A program made the translations under genes and the position numbers. Positions 24,976-33,215 of a stretch of DNA of 42,470 nt are shown piece by piece (the first letter of the stretch is position 1; every line of letters starts with the position of its first letter). The DNA is from Lachnospiraceae bacterium (GTDB lineage Bacteria > Bacillota_A > Clostridia > Lachnospirales > Lachnospiraceae), in assembly GCA_017482005.1 (NCBI GenBank), contig JAFUOI010000005.1, forward strand, positions 1 to 42,470. Direction: 5' to 3'. The notes under the pieces are model-generated. The model did no database searches. It was not told the DNA's origin and saw nothing but the letters and a program-made list of their open reading frames with translations.

Positions 24976-26796
24976 ATGAACGATAACAATAAGTCAAAAG
25001 GAATCGGAGGATATTTTATTGTCATTCTGATTCTTTTAGGAATTGCAATCTGGATCGGAACACTTCGGAGTAATGAGACGGGTTATAACTGGAATGATTT
25101 TATGACAGATTTTGAGGCGTCGAATATTGTGGCGGTGACAATCGTGCCAAACAGTGAAGTGCCGACCGGAACCGTTTACATTGAGACAGAGGACGGTCAG
25201 ATGCACGAGATGTATGTCTCCGATGTGACCAAGGTGGAGGAAGTTCTGTATGTAACGAAGGATATTACGGTAGTAATGCGGGATATGCCAAGCGAAAACT
25301 GGTTTATGTACTATGTGCTTCCGATTCTCGTTATCTTTATTATATTTATATTCTTCTTCTCACTTATGAACAGCCATGCAGGAGGTGGCGGCGGAAACGG
25401 AAAGATGATGAATTTCGGCAAATCCAGAGCACGCATGACCGGCATCGGTGAAGGTAAATTCACATTAAAAGATGTGGCCGGATTGAAAGAAGAAAAAGAA
25501 GAATTGGAAGAAATTGTCGATTTCCTGCGGGATCCGATGAAATTTACAAAAGTCGGTGCACGTATACCGAAAGGAGTTCTTCTTGAGGGACCTCCGGGAA
25601 CAGGTAAAACGCTTCTTGCAAAAGCCATTGCAGGTGAGGCTAATGTACCGTTCTTTACCATTTCCGGTTCTGATTTTGTGGAAATGTTTGTCGGCGTGGG
25701 TGCATCACGGGTTCGTGATCTTTTTGAGGAAGCAAAGAAAAATCATCCTTGTATTGTGTTTATTGATGAGATTGATGCGGTGGCAAGACGCCGTGGTACC
25801 GGTATGGGCGGCGGACATGATGAGAGAGAGCAGACGCTTAACCAGCTGTTGGTAGAGATGGATGGTTTTGCCGAGAATGAAGGAATTATTGTTCTTGCGG
25901 CGACAAACCGTGTAGATATATTAGATCCGGCAATTATGCGTCCGGGACGATTCGACCGTAAAATTGCGGTGGGAAGACCGGATGTCGGCGGAAGAGAAGA
26001 AATTTTAAAAGTTCATGCGAAGAATAAACCTCTTGCGGAAGATGTGGATCTGAAGCAGGTTGCGCAGACCAGTGCCGGATTTACGGGAGCAGATCTTGAA
26101 AACCTGTTAAATGAGGCTGCCATCATTGCGGCTACGAACAATAAGGCCTATGTGCAGCAGGAGGACATCAAGAAGGCATTTATTAAAGTGGGAATCGGCA
26201 CGGAGAAGAAGAGCCGCATTGTCTCCGATAAGGAGAAAAAGATTACCGCATATCATGAGGCGGGCCATGCGATTTTGTTCCATGTACTTCCGGATGTGGG
26301 ACCGGTTTATACGGTTTCTGTTATTCCGACCGGTGTTGGGGCAGCAGGTTATACGATGCCGCTTCCTGAAAATGATGATATGTTTATGACAAAAGGAAAA
26401 ATGCTTCAGGATATTATGGTTTCACTGGGTGGCCGGATTGCGGAAGAAATTATTTTTGATGACATTACGACAGGTGCTTCCAGTGATATTAAAAAAGCAA
26501 CCAGAATGGCAAGAAGTATGGTGACCCGCTTTGGTATGTCTGATTTGATCGGAACGGTTAATTATGATGACGATAATGATGAAGTCTTTATCGGACGTGA
26601 TTTGGCTCATACCAAATCAATGAGTGAGGCTGTGGCGGGACAGATTGACCAGGAAGTAAAACGTATTATTGAAGAATGTTATGGTGATGCCAAGAAGATT
26701 ATCAATGAGCATATAGGTGTTCTTCATGCCTGCGCAGATCTTTTGATTGAGAAAGAACGTATTACCCGGGATGAGTTTGAAGCACTTTTTGAATAG
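24976..26796 (+). CDS. ftsH: ATP-dependent zinc metalloprotease FtsH
   Basis: A membrane-bound AAA+ protease that degrades damaged and regulatory membrane and cytoplasmic proteins. The 606-residue chain has a helix at ~12-30, an extracytoplasmic domain, and a second helix at ~112-132. The AAA module has Walker A GPPGTGKT at 205-212, Walker [10 protein letters not shown] and the SRH segment RPGRFDR. The protease domain has zinc-binding HEAGH at 427-431. All key residues are intact. An AAAGG site precedes the ATG. It is the last gene of the tilS-hpt-ftsH unit and is followed by a strong terminator. Confidence 0.97.
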   Translation: MNDNNKSKGIGGYFIVILILLGIAIWIGTLRSNETGYNWNDFMTDFEASNIVAVTIVPNSEVPTGTVYIETEDGQMHEMYVSDVTKVEEVLYVTKDITVVMRDMPSENWFMYYVLPILVIFIIFIFFFSLMNSHAGGGGGNGKMMNFGKSRARMTGIGEGKFTLKDVAGLKEEKEELEEIVDFLRDPMKFTKVGARIPKGVLLEGPPGTGKTLLAKAIAGEANVPFFTISGSDFVEMFVGVGASRVRDLFEEAKKNHPCIVFIDEIDAVARRRGTGMGGGHDEREQTLNQLLVEMDGFAENEGIIVLAATNRVDILDPAIMRPGRFDRKIAVGRPDVGGREEILKVHAKNKPLAEDVDLKQVAQTSAGFTGADLENLLNEAAIIAATNNKAYVQQEDIKKAFIKVGIGTEKKSRIVSDKEKKITAYHEAGHAILFHVLPDVGPVYTVSVIPTGVGAAGYTMPLPENDDMFMTKGKMLQDIMVSLGGRIAEEIIFDDITTGASSDIKKATRMARSMVTRFGMSDLIGTVNYDDDNDEVFIGRDLAHTKSMSEAVAGQIDQEVKRIIEECYGDAKKIINEHIGVLHACADLLIEKERITRDEFEALFE

Positions 26797-26825
26797 TTAT
26801 TGGTAAAAATTTACAATAAAACACC

Positions 26826-26860
26826 AAAAAGACGCGCATTTTATTGACGCGTCTTTTTGT
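26826..26860 (+). terminator. Rho-independent terminator after ftsH
   Basis: A perfect 11-bp stem (26826-26836 with 26848-26858) with five A before and five T at the end. Confidence 0.9.
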
Positions 26861-26920
26861 GTCTTGTTAAAAATAGACAAAAAAACAACCTATCATTTGT
26901 TAATTTTGTGAAAAGTGAAG

Positions 26921-26950
26921 CTAGACAATAGGAATACCCTTTGCTAGAAT
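26921..26950 (+). promoter_or_regulatory. Possible distal promoter ahead of the GH13 gene or of a small RNA
   Basis: TAGACA (26921-26926) and TAGAAT (26945-26950) are 18 bp apart. Transcription from here would produce a ~170-nt leader carrying the hairpin at 27019-27051. Confidence 0.45.
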
Positions 26951-27018
26951 ACACTTGTAACCCCCCAATACATTACATAGTTTTTTGCTATACCCCATAA
27001 GAAAGAAATACCTTCTCC

Positions 27019-27051
27019 GAAAGGCCGGTTAACTTAGTTAGCCGGCCTTTC
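27019..27051 (+). other. Strong 15-bp hairpin without T-run in the GH13 upstream region
   Basis: GAAAGGCCGG (27019-27028) pairs perfectly with 27042-27051. The stem continues through a T-G pair and TAAC/GTTA to a 3-nt loop. The flanking sequence is not T-rich on either strand, so it is not a typical intrinsic terminator. The rest of 26861-27074 shows no reading frame or recognised motif. Confidence 0.7.
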
Positions 27052-27074
27052 GACCGTCTATAACCAAAAACTTA

Positions 27075-27103
27075 TTGAATTAAAAATGCATATACTATAA
27101 AAT
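27075..27103 (+). promoter_or_regulatory. Proximal promoter of the GH13 gene
   Basis: TTGAAT (27075-27080) and TAAAAT (27098-27103) are 17 bp apart, 26 bp before the start codon. Confidence 0.6.
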
Positions 27104-27129
27104 AGAGTGGAAACACGGAGGTTTATACA

Positions 27130-29232
27130 ATGAATGAAAAACAGCTCTATCAAGTAGAACGTAATTTGAAGTATATCAATTCTATGAGACCTGTCTTCAA
27201 TAAAAAAGCTCTTTTTTCCGATATGACTGCGGATTACGTGATTCCACCGGAACCACAGCCGTATTCTAAAGTGAAGATCCGTTTCCGTGCAGGGAAAAAT
27301 AATATTGACTACGTTTTCTTTGTTCATAAGGAAGAAAAAATCGTTATGGATAAGGTGGAACAGACAGATGAGTTTGATTATTATGAGATAGAAGTCCAGC
27401 TTGATAATGAGAAAATGGAATACTATTTCGAGATTCATAATGGAAGGATCTCCTGTATTTTTGACATGCGGGGCGTGGCAAAAGAAGTACAGGATTATTA
27501 TAAATTTACACTTGTACCGGGACAGCATACGCCGGATTGGGCCAAAGGGGCTGTCATGTATCAGATTTACGTGGACCGTTTTTACAACGGAGATCCGACA
27601 AATGATGTTTTGACAGATGAATATAATTACATCGGAGAACATGTAAATCAGGTAACAGACTGGTATAAATATCCGGCAATGATGGGTGTGCGTGAGTTTT
27701 ACGGCGGAGACCTTGCGGGGGTTATGCAAAAGATGGATTATCTGCAGGATCTTGGTGTGGATGTCATCTATTTTAATCCGTTGTTTGTATCTCCGTCCAA
27801 TCATAAGTACGATATTCAGGATTATGATTATATTGATCCGCATTTCGGTAAAATTGTGGATGATCAAGGTGAGCTTTTACAGCCTCACGAGAGTGAAAAC
27901 CGGTTGGCGACGCGTTATATTAACCGTGTGGCCAACAAGAAAAATCTTGAAGCGTCCAATGAGCTTTTTGCGTCCCTTGTGGAAGAGGCGCACAAACGTG
28001 GCATGAAGGTTATTCTTGACGGCGTTTTCAATCACTGCGGATCCTTTAACAAATGGATGGACAGGGAAAGAATTTACGAGAATTTTGAAGGATATGAGAA
28101 GGGCGCTTATGTATCGGCAGACAGTCCGTATCGCAGCTTCTTCCATTTTTATGATGAGAACAGATGGCCGTACAATCCGACTTATGACGGATGGTGGGGA
28201 CATGATACGCTTCCGAAGTTGAATTATGAAGGTTCTAAGGAACTGTATGATTACGTCCTTGAAATCGGACGCAAATGGGTGTCAGCTCCATATAATGTTG
28301 ACGGATGGCGTCTTGACGTAGCGGCGGATCTCGGGCATTCACCGGAGATGAACCACCGTTTCTGGAAGGATTTTCATAATGCAGTCAGAGAGGCGAATCC
28401 AAATGCCATCGTTTTGGCAGAACATTATGGTTCGCCGAAAGAATGGATTGAGAACTGCGAGTGGGATACTGTTATGAACTATGATGCATTCATGGAACCG
28501 CTCACATGGTTTTTGACAGGAATGCAGAAACACAGCGATGACTATCGCGAAGACTTATACGGAAATGCAGACAGTTTCTGGGGGGCGATGATTCATCACG
28601 GTGCAGCATTTACGACACCGGCTCTTCAGGTAGCTATGAATGAACTTTCTAATCACGATCATTCCCGTTTTCTGACACGTACAAACAAAAAAGTCGGCCG
28701 TGTCAATACCATGGGAAGTGAGGCGGCTAACTGGGATGTCAATAAAGCTGTGATGCGCGAAGCGGTTGCTGTGCAGATGACGTGGCCGGGTGCACCTACG
28801 ATTTACTATGGTGATGAAGCCGGACTTTGCGGTTTTACGGATCCGGATAACAGACGAACCTATCCGTGGGGAAGAGAAGACCATGATTTGATTAATTTCC
28901 ATAAAGAAATGATCCGTATTCATAAAGAAAATCCGGAGCTTAAGACCGGATCCATCAAAAAAGCTCTTTCTGATTATAATTTCATAGCTTATGCAAGATT
29001 TAACAAAAATGAGCAGACGCTTGTCATGGTAAACAATAATTATCACGAGATGACAAAGGAGCTTACCGTGTGGGAGTATGGTATTCCGAGAGAGACAGAA
29101 ATGGAACGGCTCATGCTTACCTATGGGGATGGCTATACAACGGAAAAAATGATTTATCAGGTAAGTGCCGGTAAGGTACAGGTAACCCTGCCGCCGACAT
29201 CGGTGCTGATTTTAAAGCACAGAAATAAGTAA
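27130..29232 (+). CDS. GH13 alpha-glycosidase (neopullulanase / maltogenic amylase-like)
   Basis: A predicted cytoplasmic alpha-glucan hydrolase of 700 residues without a signal peptide. Residues ~1-135 form an N-terminal beta domain as in neopullulanase-type enzymes. The TIM barrel starts near WAKGAVMYQIYVDRF. The conserved regions are intact: DGVFNH, nucleophile D396 (in DGWRLDVA), acid/base E431 (LAEHYG) and D510 (NHDHSRF). A C-terminal beta domain follows. The protein is longer than typical neopullulanases (about 590). A GGAGG site precedes the ATG. Likely substrates are maltodextrins or cyclodextrins, but specificity cannot be read from the sequence. Confidence 0.9.
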   Translation: MNEKQLYQVERNLKYINSMRPVFNKKALFSDMTADYVIPPEPQPYSKVKIRFRAGKNNIDYVFFVHKEEKIVMDKVEQTDEFDYYEIEVQLDNEKMEYYFEIHNGRISCIFDMRGVAKEVQDYYKFTLVPGQHTPDWAKGAVMYQIYVDRFYNGDPTNDVLTDEYNYIGEHVNQVTDWYKYPAMMGVREFYGGDLAGVMQKMDYLQDLGVDVIYFNPLFVSPSNHKYDIQDYDYIDPHFGKIVDDQGELLQPHESENRLATRYINRVANKKNLEASNELFASLVEEAHKRGMKVILDGVFNHCGSFNKWMDRERIYENFEGYEKGAYVSADSPYRSFFHFYDENRWPYNPTYDGWWGHDTLPKLNYEGSKELYDYVLEIGRKWVSAPYNVDGWRLDVAADLGHSPEMNHRFWKDFHNAVREANPNAIVLAEHYGSPKEWIENCEWDTVMNYDAFMEPLTWFLTGMQKHSDDYREDLYGNADSFWGAMIHHGAAFTTPALQVAMNELSNHDHSRFLTRTNKKVGRVNTMGSEAANWDVNKAVMREAVAVQMTWPGAPTIYYGDEAGLCGFTDPDNRRTYPWGREDHDLINFHKEMIRIHKENPELKTGSIKKALSDYNFIAYARFNKNEQTLVMVNNNYHEMTKELTVWEYGIPRETEMERLMLTYGDGYTTEKMIYQVSAGKVQVTLPPTSVLILKHRNK

Positions 29233-29256
29233 AATATGTAAATATGTATTTTTTTC

Positions 29257-29285
29257 TTGATTTTTAGCAATGATTGTGCTAACAT
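29257..29285 (+). promoter_or_regulatory. Promoter of the tRNA pair
   Basis: TTGATT (29257-29262) and TAACAT (29280-29285) are 17 bp apart. The start would fall about 25 bp before tRNA-Tyr. A 7-bp hairpin (29297-29303 with 29307-29313) lies between them. Confidence 0.6.
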
Positions 29286-29318
29286 TTCATATTGTCAGAG
29301 CGAATTTCGCTCTTACAT

Positions 29319-29400
29319 GGGTGGATTCCCGAGTGGCCAAAGGGGACAGACTGTAAATCTGCTGGCAATGCCTTCGAAGGTTCGAATCCTTCTCCGCCCA
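29319..29400 (+). tRNA. tRNA-Tyr (GTA)
   Basis: The acceptor arms GGGTGGA (29319-29325) and TCCGCCC (29393-29399) pair with one G-U, and A29400 is the discriminator. The anticodon GTA (29353-29355) sits in the loop CTGTAAA. A long variable arm makes it class II, as expected for bacterial tRNA-Tyr. The T-arm GGTTCGAATCC is intact. The CCA end is not encoded (ATTTT follows). Confidence 0.95.
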
Positions 29401-29406
29401 TTTTGT

Positions 29407-29426
29407 AAAAGACCGGAAGGTCTTTT
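29407..29426 (+). terminator. Weak hairpin between the two tRNA genes
   Basis: An 8-bp perfect stem (29407-29414 with 29419-29426) has a GGAA loop but only four terminal T, inside the stem. It could be a weak terminator or a processing signal between the tRNAs. Confidence 0.45.
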
Positions 29427-29440
29427 GCTGTTTATAAAGG

Positions 29441-29524
29441 GCCCGCGTGGCGGAACTGGCAGACGCGCAGGACTTAAAATCCTGTTGTAGTGATACAGTA
29501 CCGGTTCGATTCCGGTCGCGGGCA
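29441..29524 (+). tRNA. tRNA-Leu (TAA)
   Basis: The acceptor arms GCCCGCG (29441-29447) and CGCGGGC (29517-29523) pair perfectly, and A29524 is the discriminator. The anticodon stem CAGGA/TCCTG encloses CTTAAAA with anticodon TAA (29475-29477). A long variable arm and the T-arm CCGGTTCGATTCCGG are present. No CCA is encoded. Confidence 0.96.
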
Positions 29525-29536
29525 CTTGGTTTTGGT

Positions 29537-29578
29537 GGAGGAAACACTGATAAGGACAGGGTTTTCTTCATTTTTTTT
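29537..29578 (+). terminator. Terminator after tRNA-Leu
   Basis: A 9-bp stem with two G-U pairs (29537-29545 with 29561-29569) is followed by A and eight T. From here to 29694 I see no further feature. Confidence 0.7.
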
Positions 29579-29694
29579 GTAAGATTTGTATGTGCGTTAT
29601 GTACATCGTATAAATGCCGGATTTGAAAATGTAAAGTGTGCCTATATTTGAGCCGATATCATTTTAGGAAAAGGATTTGACAAGGGAGTAAAAA

Positions 29695-30267
29695 ATGGGA
29701 GCAGGAATATCAACAGAAAAATGTATGAACATAGAACAGATCAAAGAGGAAACCCGTCTGGTTGTGCAGGGCTTACTGAAAGAAGCTCAACTCGAAAAAG
29801 GAGATGCGGTGGTTGTCGGATGTTCATCCAGCGAAGTGGCAAGTCATCAGATCGGTTCGTATTCAAGCGAAGAGATCGGTAAAGCTATATTTGAGACGTT
29901 GCAGGAGGAACTGAAGAGCAAAGGCATTTATCTTGCAGCACAGTGTTGTGAGCATTTAAACCGTGCTCTTATTGTGGAAAAGGAGTATGCAAAGGCTAAC
30001 CGGTTACCAATGGTAAATGTAATGCCGGTGTTAAAAGCGGGTGGCTCGTTTGCAACGGCTGCATTTGCGGGATTTGAGGAAGCAGTTGCAATTGAGACGA
30101 TTTGTGCGCAGGCCGGAATTGATATCGGAGATACTCTTATCGGAATGCATCTTGCCCCGGTGGCTGTACCTGTCCGGACAGAACAGAAAACAATCGGTAA
30201 CGCGCATGTGGTAACTGCGCGCACGAGGCTGAAATATATCGGCGGAGAGAGAGCTCAATATATATAA
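29695..30267 (+). CDS. TIGR01440 family protein (YwlG/UPF0340, DUF436)
   Basis: A 190-residue cytoplasmic protein matching the YwlG/UPF0340 family over its full length. The conserved stretches are VVVGCSSSEVASHQIGS, CCEHLNRALIVE, KAGGSFATAAF and GMHLAPVAVPVR. The family is common in Firmicutes and has no assigned biochemical role. The ATG at 29695 follows GGGAG. A later in-frame ATG (29725) has no site. It is monocistronic, with a terminator directly after it. Confidence 0.88.
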   Translation: MGAGISTEKCMNIEQIKEETRLVVQGLLKEAQLEKGDAVVVGCSSSEVASHQIGSYSSEEIGKAIFETLQEELKSKGIYLAAQCCEHLNRALIVEKEYAKANRLPMVNVMPVLKAGGSFATAAFAGFEEAVAIETICAQAGIDIGDTLIGMHLAPVAVPVRTEQKTIGNAHVVTARTRLKYIGGERAQYI

Positions 30268-30281
30268 TTTAAAGGATAGAG

Positions 30282-30310
30282 GAACTGTCTGAAAAGGCAG
30301 TTCTTTTTTT
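30282..30310 (+). terminator. Rho-independent terminator after the TIGR01440 gene
   Basis: An 8-bp stem with one G-U (30282-30289 with 30296-30303) is followed by seven T. Confidence 0.85.
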
Positions 30311-30387
30311 AGTTCTAAAGATAAGGCAAGCTGCATAAATTGTTTATTGGACGTCAAGGGAAATGATAGACAGAGGGAAGGTATAAA

Positions 30388-30960
30388 ATGGGAAATGTGA
30401 TAGAAGATATCGTTCGTGAAAAACAGGTAGAAGAGCTTGCTGAGGTTATTCGTGGAAAAAAGCATATGCAAAAATATTCTTACGGAATTGAGACGGTGAA
30501 GTCTCTCCTAGAGAAATATGTACATGAATGTGAAAAGGGGATAGGGAGAAATCCCGTGGAGAAAGTGTTTTTTCGTATAAAGTCAGTAGATAGTATTGCA
30601 GATAAACTTGAAAAGAAAGGATATGAAATATCCTACGAAAATGCAATTTGTTATTTAGGTGATCTGGCCGGAATCCGGGTCGTTTGTTCGTGCTGTGATG
30701 ATGTGTACCGCGTAGATGAATTTCTTTGCAGGAATAAGGATGTTACGGTGCTAAAGCGCAAGGACTATATCCGATCGCCAAAAGCAAACGGTTATCAAAG
30801 TATACATCTGATTATAGAGCTTGATTATCCAACCCCGGGTGATACCGGATTTGCAGGGGAAAAAGCCCGTGTAGAAGTGCAAATTCGGACGACGGCCATG
30901 CATTGTTGGGCGGAAATGGATCATCGCACATGCTATAAATATAAAGCTGAGAAGAAGTAA
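30388..30960 (+). CDS. Small (p)ppGpp synthetase (RelQ/YjbM-like)
   Basis: Transfers pyrophosphate from ATP to GDP/GTP to make the alarmone (p)ppGpp. The protein (190 residues) holds only the RelA/SpoT synthetase domain, without hydrolase or TGS/ACT domains. The conserved stretches are GDLAGIRVVC, YIRSPKANGYQSIHL (the G-loop region) and VEVQIRTTAMHCWAEMDH. It is slightly shorter than Bacillus RelQ (about 211) because the C-terminal helices end early after CYKYKAEKK. That could affect tetramer formation. A GAAGG site precedes the ATG. Confidence 0.88.
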   Translation: MGNVIEDIVREKQVEELAEVIRGKKHMQKYSYGIETVKSLLEKYVHECEKGIGRNPVEKVFFRIKSVDSIADKLEKKGYEISYENAICYLGDLAGIRVVCSCCDDVYRVDEFLCRNKDVTVLKRKDYIRSPKANGYQSIHLIIELDYPTPGDTGFAGEKARVEVQIRTTAMHCWAEMDHRTCYKYKAEKK

Positions 30961-30977
30961 GCAGAAAAGGATTTTGT

Positions 30978-31006
30978 TTGATTTTACATAGCGGCAGAGA
31001 TATAAT
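30978..31006 (+). promoter_or_regulatory. Promoter positioned for a leaderless transcript
   Basis: TTGATT (30978-30983) and a perfect TATAAT (31001-31006) are 17 bp apart. The -10 box ends only six bases before the ATG of the 2H gene, so transcription should start on or next to that codon. Confidence 0.75.
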
Positions 31007-31012
31007 AAAGCC

Positions 31013-31540
31013 ATGTATCTTGTATCTTTGTATTTTGATGAAAAAACGAATCAAATGATTGAGGAATATATGCAAAAAGCAGCGGATGCATCCGGAAATA
31101 CCGATATGACGGACAGAGCTATTCCGCCTCACATTACTTTGTCAGTGTTTGAGTCCAGGGAAAATGTGAAGAAGATTATAATGGCTTTGGACAAGGTTTT
31201 TGACAAAGTGAATGCGGGGCAGATTCAATGGGTGTCGGTTGCGGCTTTTTTTCCGCATGTGTTGTATTTGCTTCCTGTGCTCAACGAATATTTAAACCGG
31301 ATGTTGGTGAAAGCTGCCGGGGCAATAGAATTATGCAAAGAAACAAGGATACAGGAATGTTACAGACCTTTTTGCTGGCAACCGCATACAACTGTGGCGC
31401 GGAGGCTTACGAAGGAGAAGATGCGCCGGGCTTTTGAAGGGCTGCAGAATTGTTTTCGGCCTTTTTCCGGTACCGTTGTGAGAATCGGCTTGTCAGAAGG
31501 GAATCTGAAAAAAGAACTGAAAAGCTGGGAATTAAAATAG
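31013..31540 (+). CDS. 2H phosphoesterase superfamily protein (2'-5' RNA ligase-like)
   Basis: A 175-residue protein with the two HxT signatures of the 2H fold: H40-I-T42 (PPHITL) and H125-T-T127 (QPHTTVAR). Members hydrolyse cyclic phosphodiesters or ligate 2'-5' RNA ends; the substrate here is unknown. The N-terminus MYLVSLYFDEKTN is typical of the family and supports the ATG at 31013. No Shine-Dalgarno sequence precedes it (only AAAGCC), and a near-consensus promoter ends six bases upstream, so the mRNA is probably leaderless. It ends 19 bp before the lipoprotein gene. Confidence 0.82.
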   Translation: MYLVSLYFDEKTNQMIEEYMQKAADASGNTDMTDRAIPPHITLSVFESRENVKKIIMALDKVFDKVNAGQIQWVSVAAFFPHVLYLLPVLNEYLNRMLVKAAGAIELCKETRIQECYRPFCWQPHTTVARRLTKEKMRRAFEGLQNCFRPFSGTVVRIGLSEGNLKKELKSWELK

Positions 31541-31559
31541 TGTAAGGGAGGAAAAAATA

Positions 31560-32558
31560 GTGAGAAAGAGTATTTTTGCAATCTTGATTTTGGGTTTGGT
31601 AACCATGACCGGATGCGGTGCGGAGCAGAAGGTAACGATTTCTCCTGATTTTTCTTCGAATGTTGTGATGGAAATGTACACCACAGCAGAAGAGGAAGAA
31701 GCGATTCTTGAGGATATGAAGGAGTTGGGATCGACGGAGGATATGACATATGCACAGCTGATGGAGAGTATGGAATTTTCCTATGCGGGAAAGAAAACGA
31801 TAGATGGTGTAACGAATAGTTGCTACAGTTCATCAGCAAAAAATACGGCAGCAAAAACGAAATCCATGTTTGTGGAACTGACAAAAGAGAAGGCGGTTTA
31901 CGACATTTCTGCCGACGCGCAAACAGCCAATAAGGATTTTACATCCAATTCTTCAATGAATATGGAAGGGATGAAATTTTTCTATTTTACAGTTACTTAT
32001 CCGTTCAAGGTAGCCAAGGCAAACGGTACAATTCAGTCGGATGGATATACGGTGCAATATGATATTCTTGAACTGCAAAAGAAAAAAGTTTCCAGAATTT
32101 ATGCGCTCAGCAATACTGCGTTTGCCGGAACAGATAAGATTACGGTCAAAGGAGTAAAAAATAAAAAAGCATATAAAAAAGCAGTTACGGTAAAAGTGAG
32201 TGCAAAAAGTGCAGTTGCGTCTTTTAAGGTGAACGGAAAAAACCAGACAGGCAACAGTTTTTATGCAAGTAAAAACGGAAAATATAAAGTCGAAGTGAAA
32301 ACTGCAAGCGGGAAGAAGAAAACGCTGTCATTTTATGTTGATAAAAAGAAGCCGACCACGAATATTAAAAACAATAAGAAATACAAAAAAACGGTGAAGA
32401 TTACATTCAAAGACAGCATTTCCGGTATTAAAAAGGCAACCTTAAACGGAAAGAAGATTAACTCCGGCAAAAAAGTGAAAAAGAACGGAAAGTACACGCT
32501 GAAGATTTATGATAAAGCAGGTAATGTAAAGACCGTAAAATTTACAATCAAAAAATAA
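31560..32558 (+). CDS. Hypothetical lipoprotein with lysine-rich C-terminal beta modules
   Basis: A 332-residue predicted surface lipoprotein. It starts at a GTG (31560) after GGGAGG, with a short signal ending in MTGC (Cys19). Residues ~25-185 are an unrecognised domain. From ~185 the chain is extremely rich in lysine and glycine (GVKNKKAYKKAVTVKVS, KNGKYKVEVKTASGKKK, KNGKYTLKIYDKAGNVK) in a pattern of short beta strands like bacterial Ig-type or 'Y-x-x-x-V/Y-D-x-A-G-N' cell-surface modules. The strong positive charge would favour binding to teichoic acids or other anionic polymers; that is inference. Likely co-transcribed with the 2H gene. A strong terminator follows. Confidence 0.65.
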   Translation: MRKSIFAILILGLVTMTGCGAEQKVTISPDFSSNVVMEMYTTAEEEEAILEDMKELGSTEDMTYAQLMESMEFSYAGKKTIDGVTNSCYSSSAKNTAAKTKSMFVELTKEKAVYDISADAQTANKDFTSNSSMNMEGMKFFYFTVTYPFKVAKANGTIQSDGYTVQYDILELQKKKVSRIYALSNTAFAGTDKITVKGVKNKKAYKKAVTVKVSAKSAVASFKVNGKNQTGNSFYASKNGKYKVEVKTASGKKKTLSFYVDKKKPTTNIKNNKKYKKTVKITFKDSISGIKKATLNGKKINSGKKVKKNGKYTLKIYDKAGNVKTVKFTIKK

Positions 32559-32560
32559 AT

Positions 32561-32620
32561 ATATGGTTTCATCGGGCGACTCAGCCACTGCTTTGGAGTC
32601 CGATGAAACCATATTTTATT
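32561..32620 (+). terminator. Long-stem terminator after the lysine-rich lipoprotein gene
   Basis: A perfect stem of at least 14 bp (32561-32574 with 32601-32614) plus an inner GACTC/GAGTC pair (32578-32582 with 32596-32600) is followed by TTTTATTTTT-type sequence. Confidence 0.85.
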
Positions 32621-32697
32621 TTTAACTCCATATTTACGTTTTTGATGTCATATTTCTACTTCTTACCTTCAAAAAATCACCTCTTACTTAAATTGGG

Positions 32698-32725
32698 TTT
32701 ACATTTTTACAGATTCCGCTAAAAT
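32698..32725 (+). promoter_or_regulatory. Promoter of the LytTR-LiaF unit
   Basis: TTTACA (32698-32703) and TAAAAT (32720-32725) are 16 bp apart. The -10 box overlaps an ATG at 32724, which rules that codon out as a start. Confidence 0.6.
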
Positions 32726-32756
32726 GGGATTTGTAAAGAGGAGACGGGTTAAATCA

Positions 32757-33215
32757 ATGAAAATTAAGATCGAAATTGATGAAAACTTAACAGAGGAAGA
32801 AATTGTAATCCGCGGCAGCAGCCTGACAGAAGAGATGACGGCTGTACAAAAGGCGGTGGCGGAAGTGCTTGCCCGGAAGCAGACTCTGACATTTTACAAA
32901 AATGAAACAGAGTTTTACATACCGCTTGAGGACATTCTTTTCTTTGAGACAGACGGCGGCGGTATCAGCGCGCACACGGCGTCGGATGTCTATACGGTGA
33001 AATATAAGCTCTACGAGCTTGAAAAAGTTTTGCCGCGAAATTTTATCCGGGTTTCCAAGTCTACGATTCTTAATGTTTCAAAAATTTATTCTGTGGAAAG
33101 AAACCTGACTGCATCCAGCGTTGTGGAATTTGCGGGCAGTCATAAACAGGTATATGTTTCAAGGTACTATTTTAAATCCTTGAAAATCAGTTTAGAAGAA
33201 AAGAGGTTAAAGTAG
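32757..33215 (+). CDS. LytTR-family DNA-binding regulator
   Basis: A 152-residue transcription factor. A short N-terminal segment (MKIKIEIDENLTEEE) is followed by a LytTR DNA-binding domain at ~48-145, with IPLEDILFFETDGG, the YELEKVLPRNFIRVSKSTILNVSKI core and QVYVSRYYFKSLK near the end. There is no receiver domain, so it is not a classical response regulator. The ATG at 32757 is chosen because the promoter -10 box excludes the earlier ATG. The AAAGAGGAG site is rather far (13 bases) from it. The next gene begins immediately after the stop, and the partner is a LiaF-like membrane protein. Confidence 0.88.
   Translation: MKIKIEIDENLTEEEIVIRGSSLTEEMTAVQKAVAEVLARKQTLTFYKNETEFYIPLEDILFFETDGGGISAHTASDVYTVKYKLYELEKVLPRNFIRVSKSTILNVSKIYSVERNLTASSVVEFAGSHKQVYVSRYYFKSLKISLEEKRLK

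Noticed and set aside
27058..27867. Long minus-strand open frame within the GH13 gene
   Set aside because: It is antisense to a gene with intact catalytic motifs and has no ribosome site or recognisable protein sequence.
32724..32756. Upstream ATG for the LytTR regulator
   Set aside because: It overlaps the predicted -10 box, and the added residues (MGFVKRRRVKS) do not resemble the family N-terminus.
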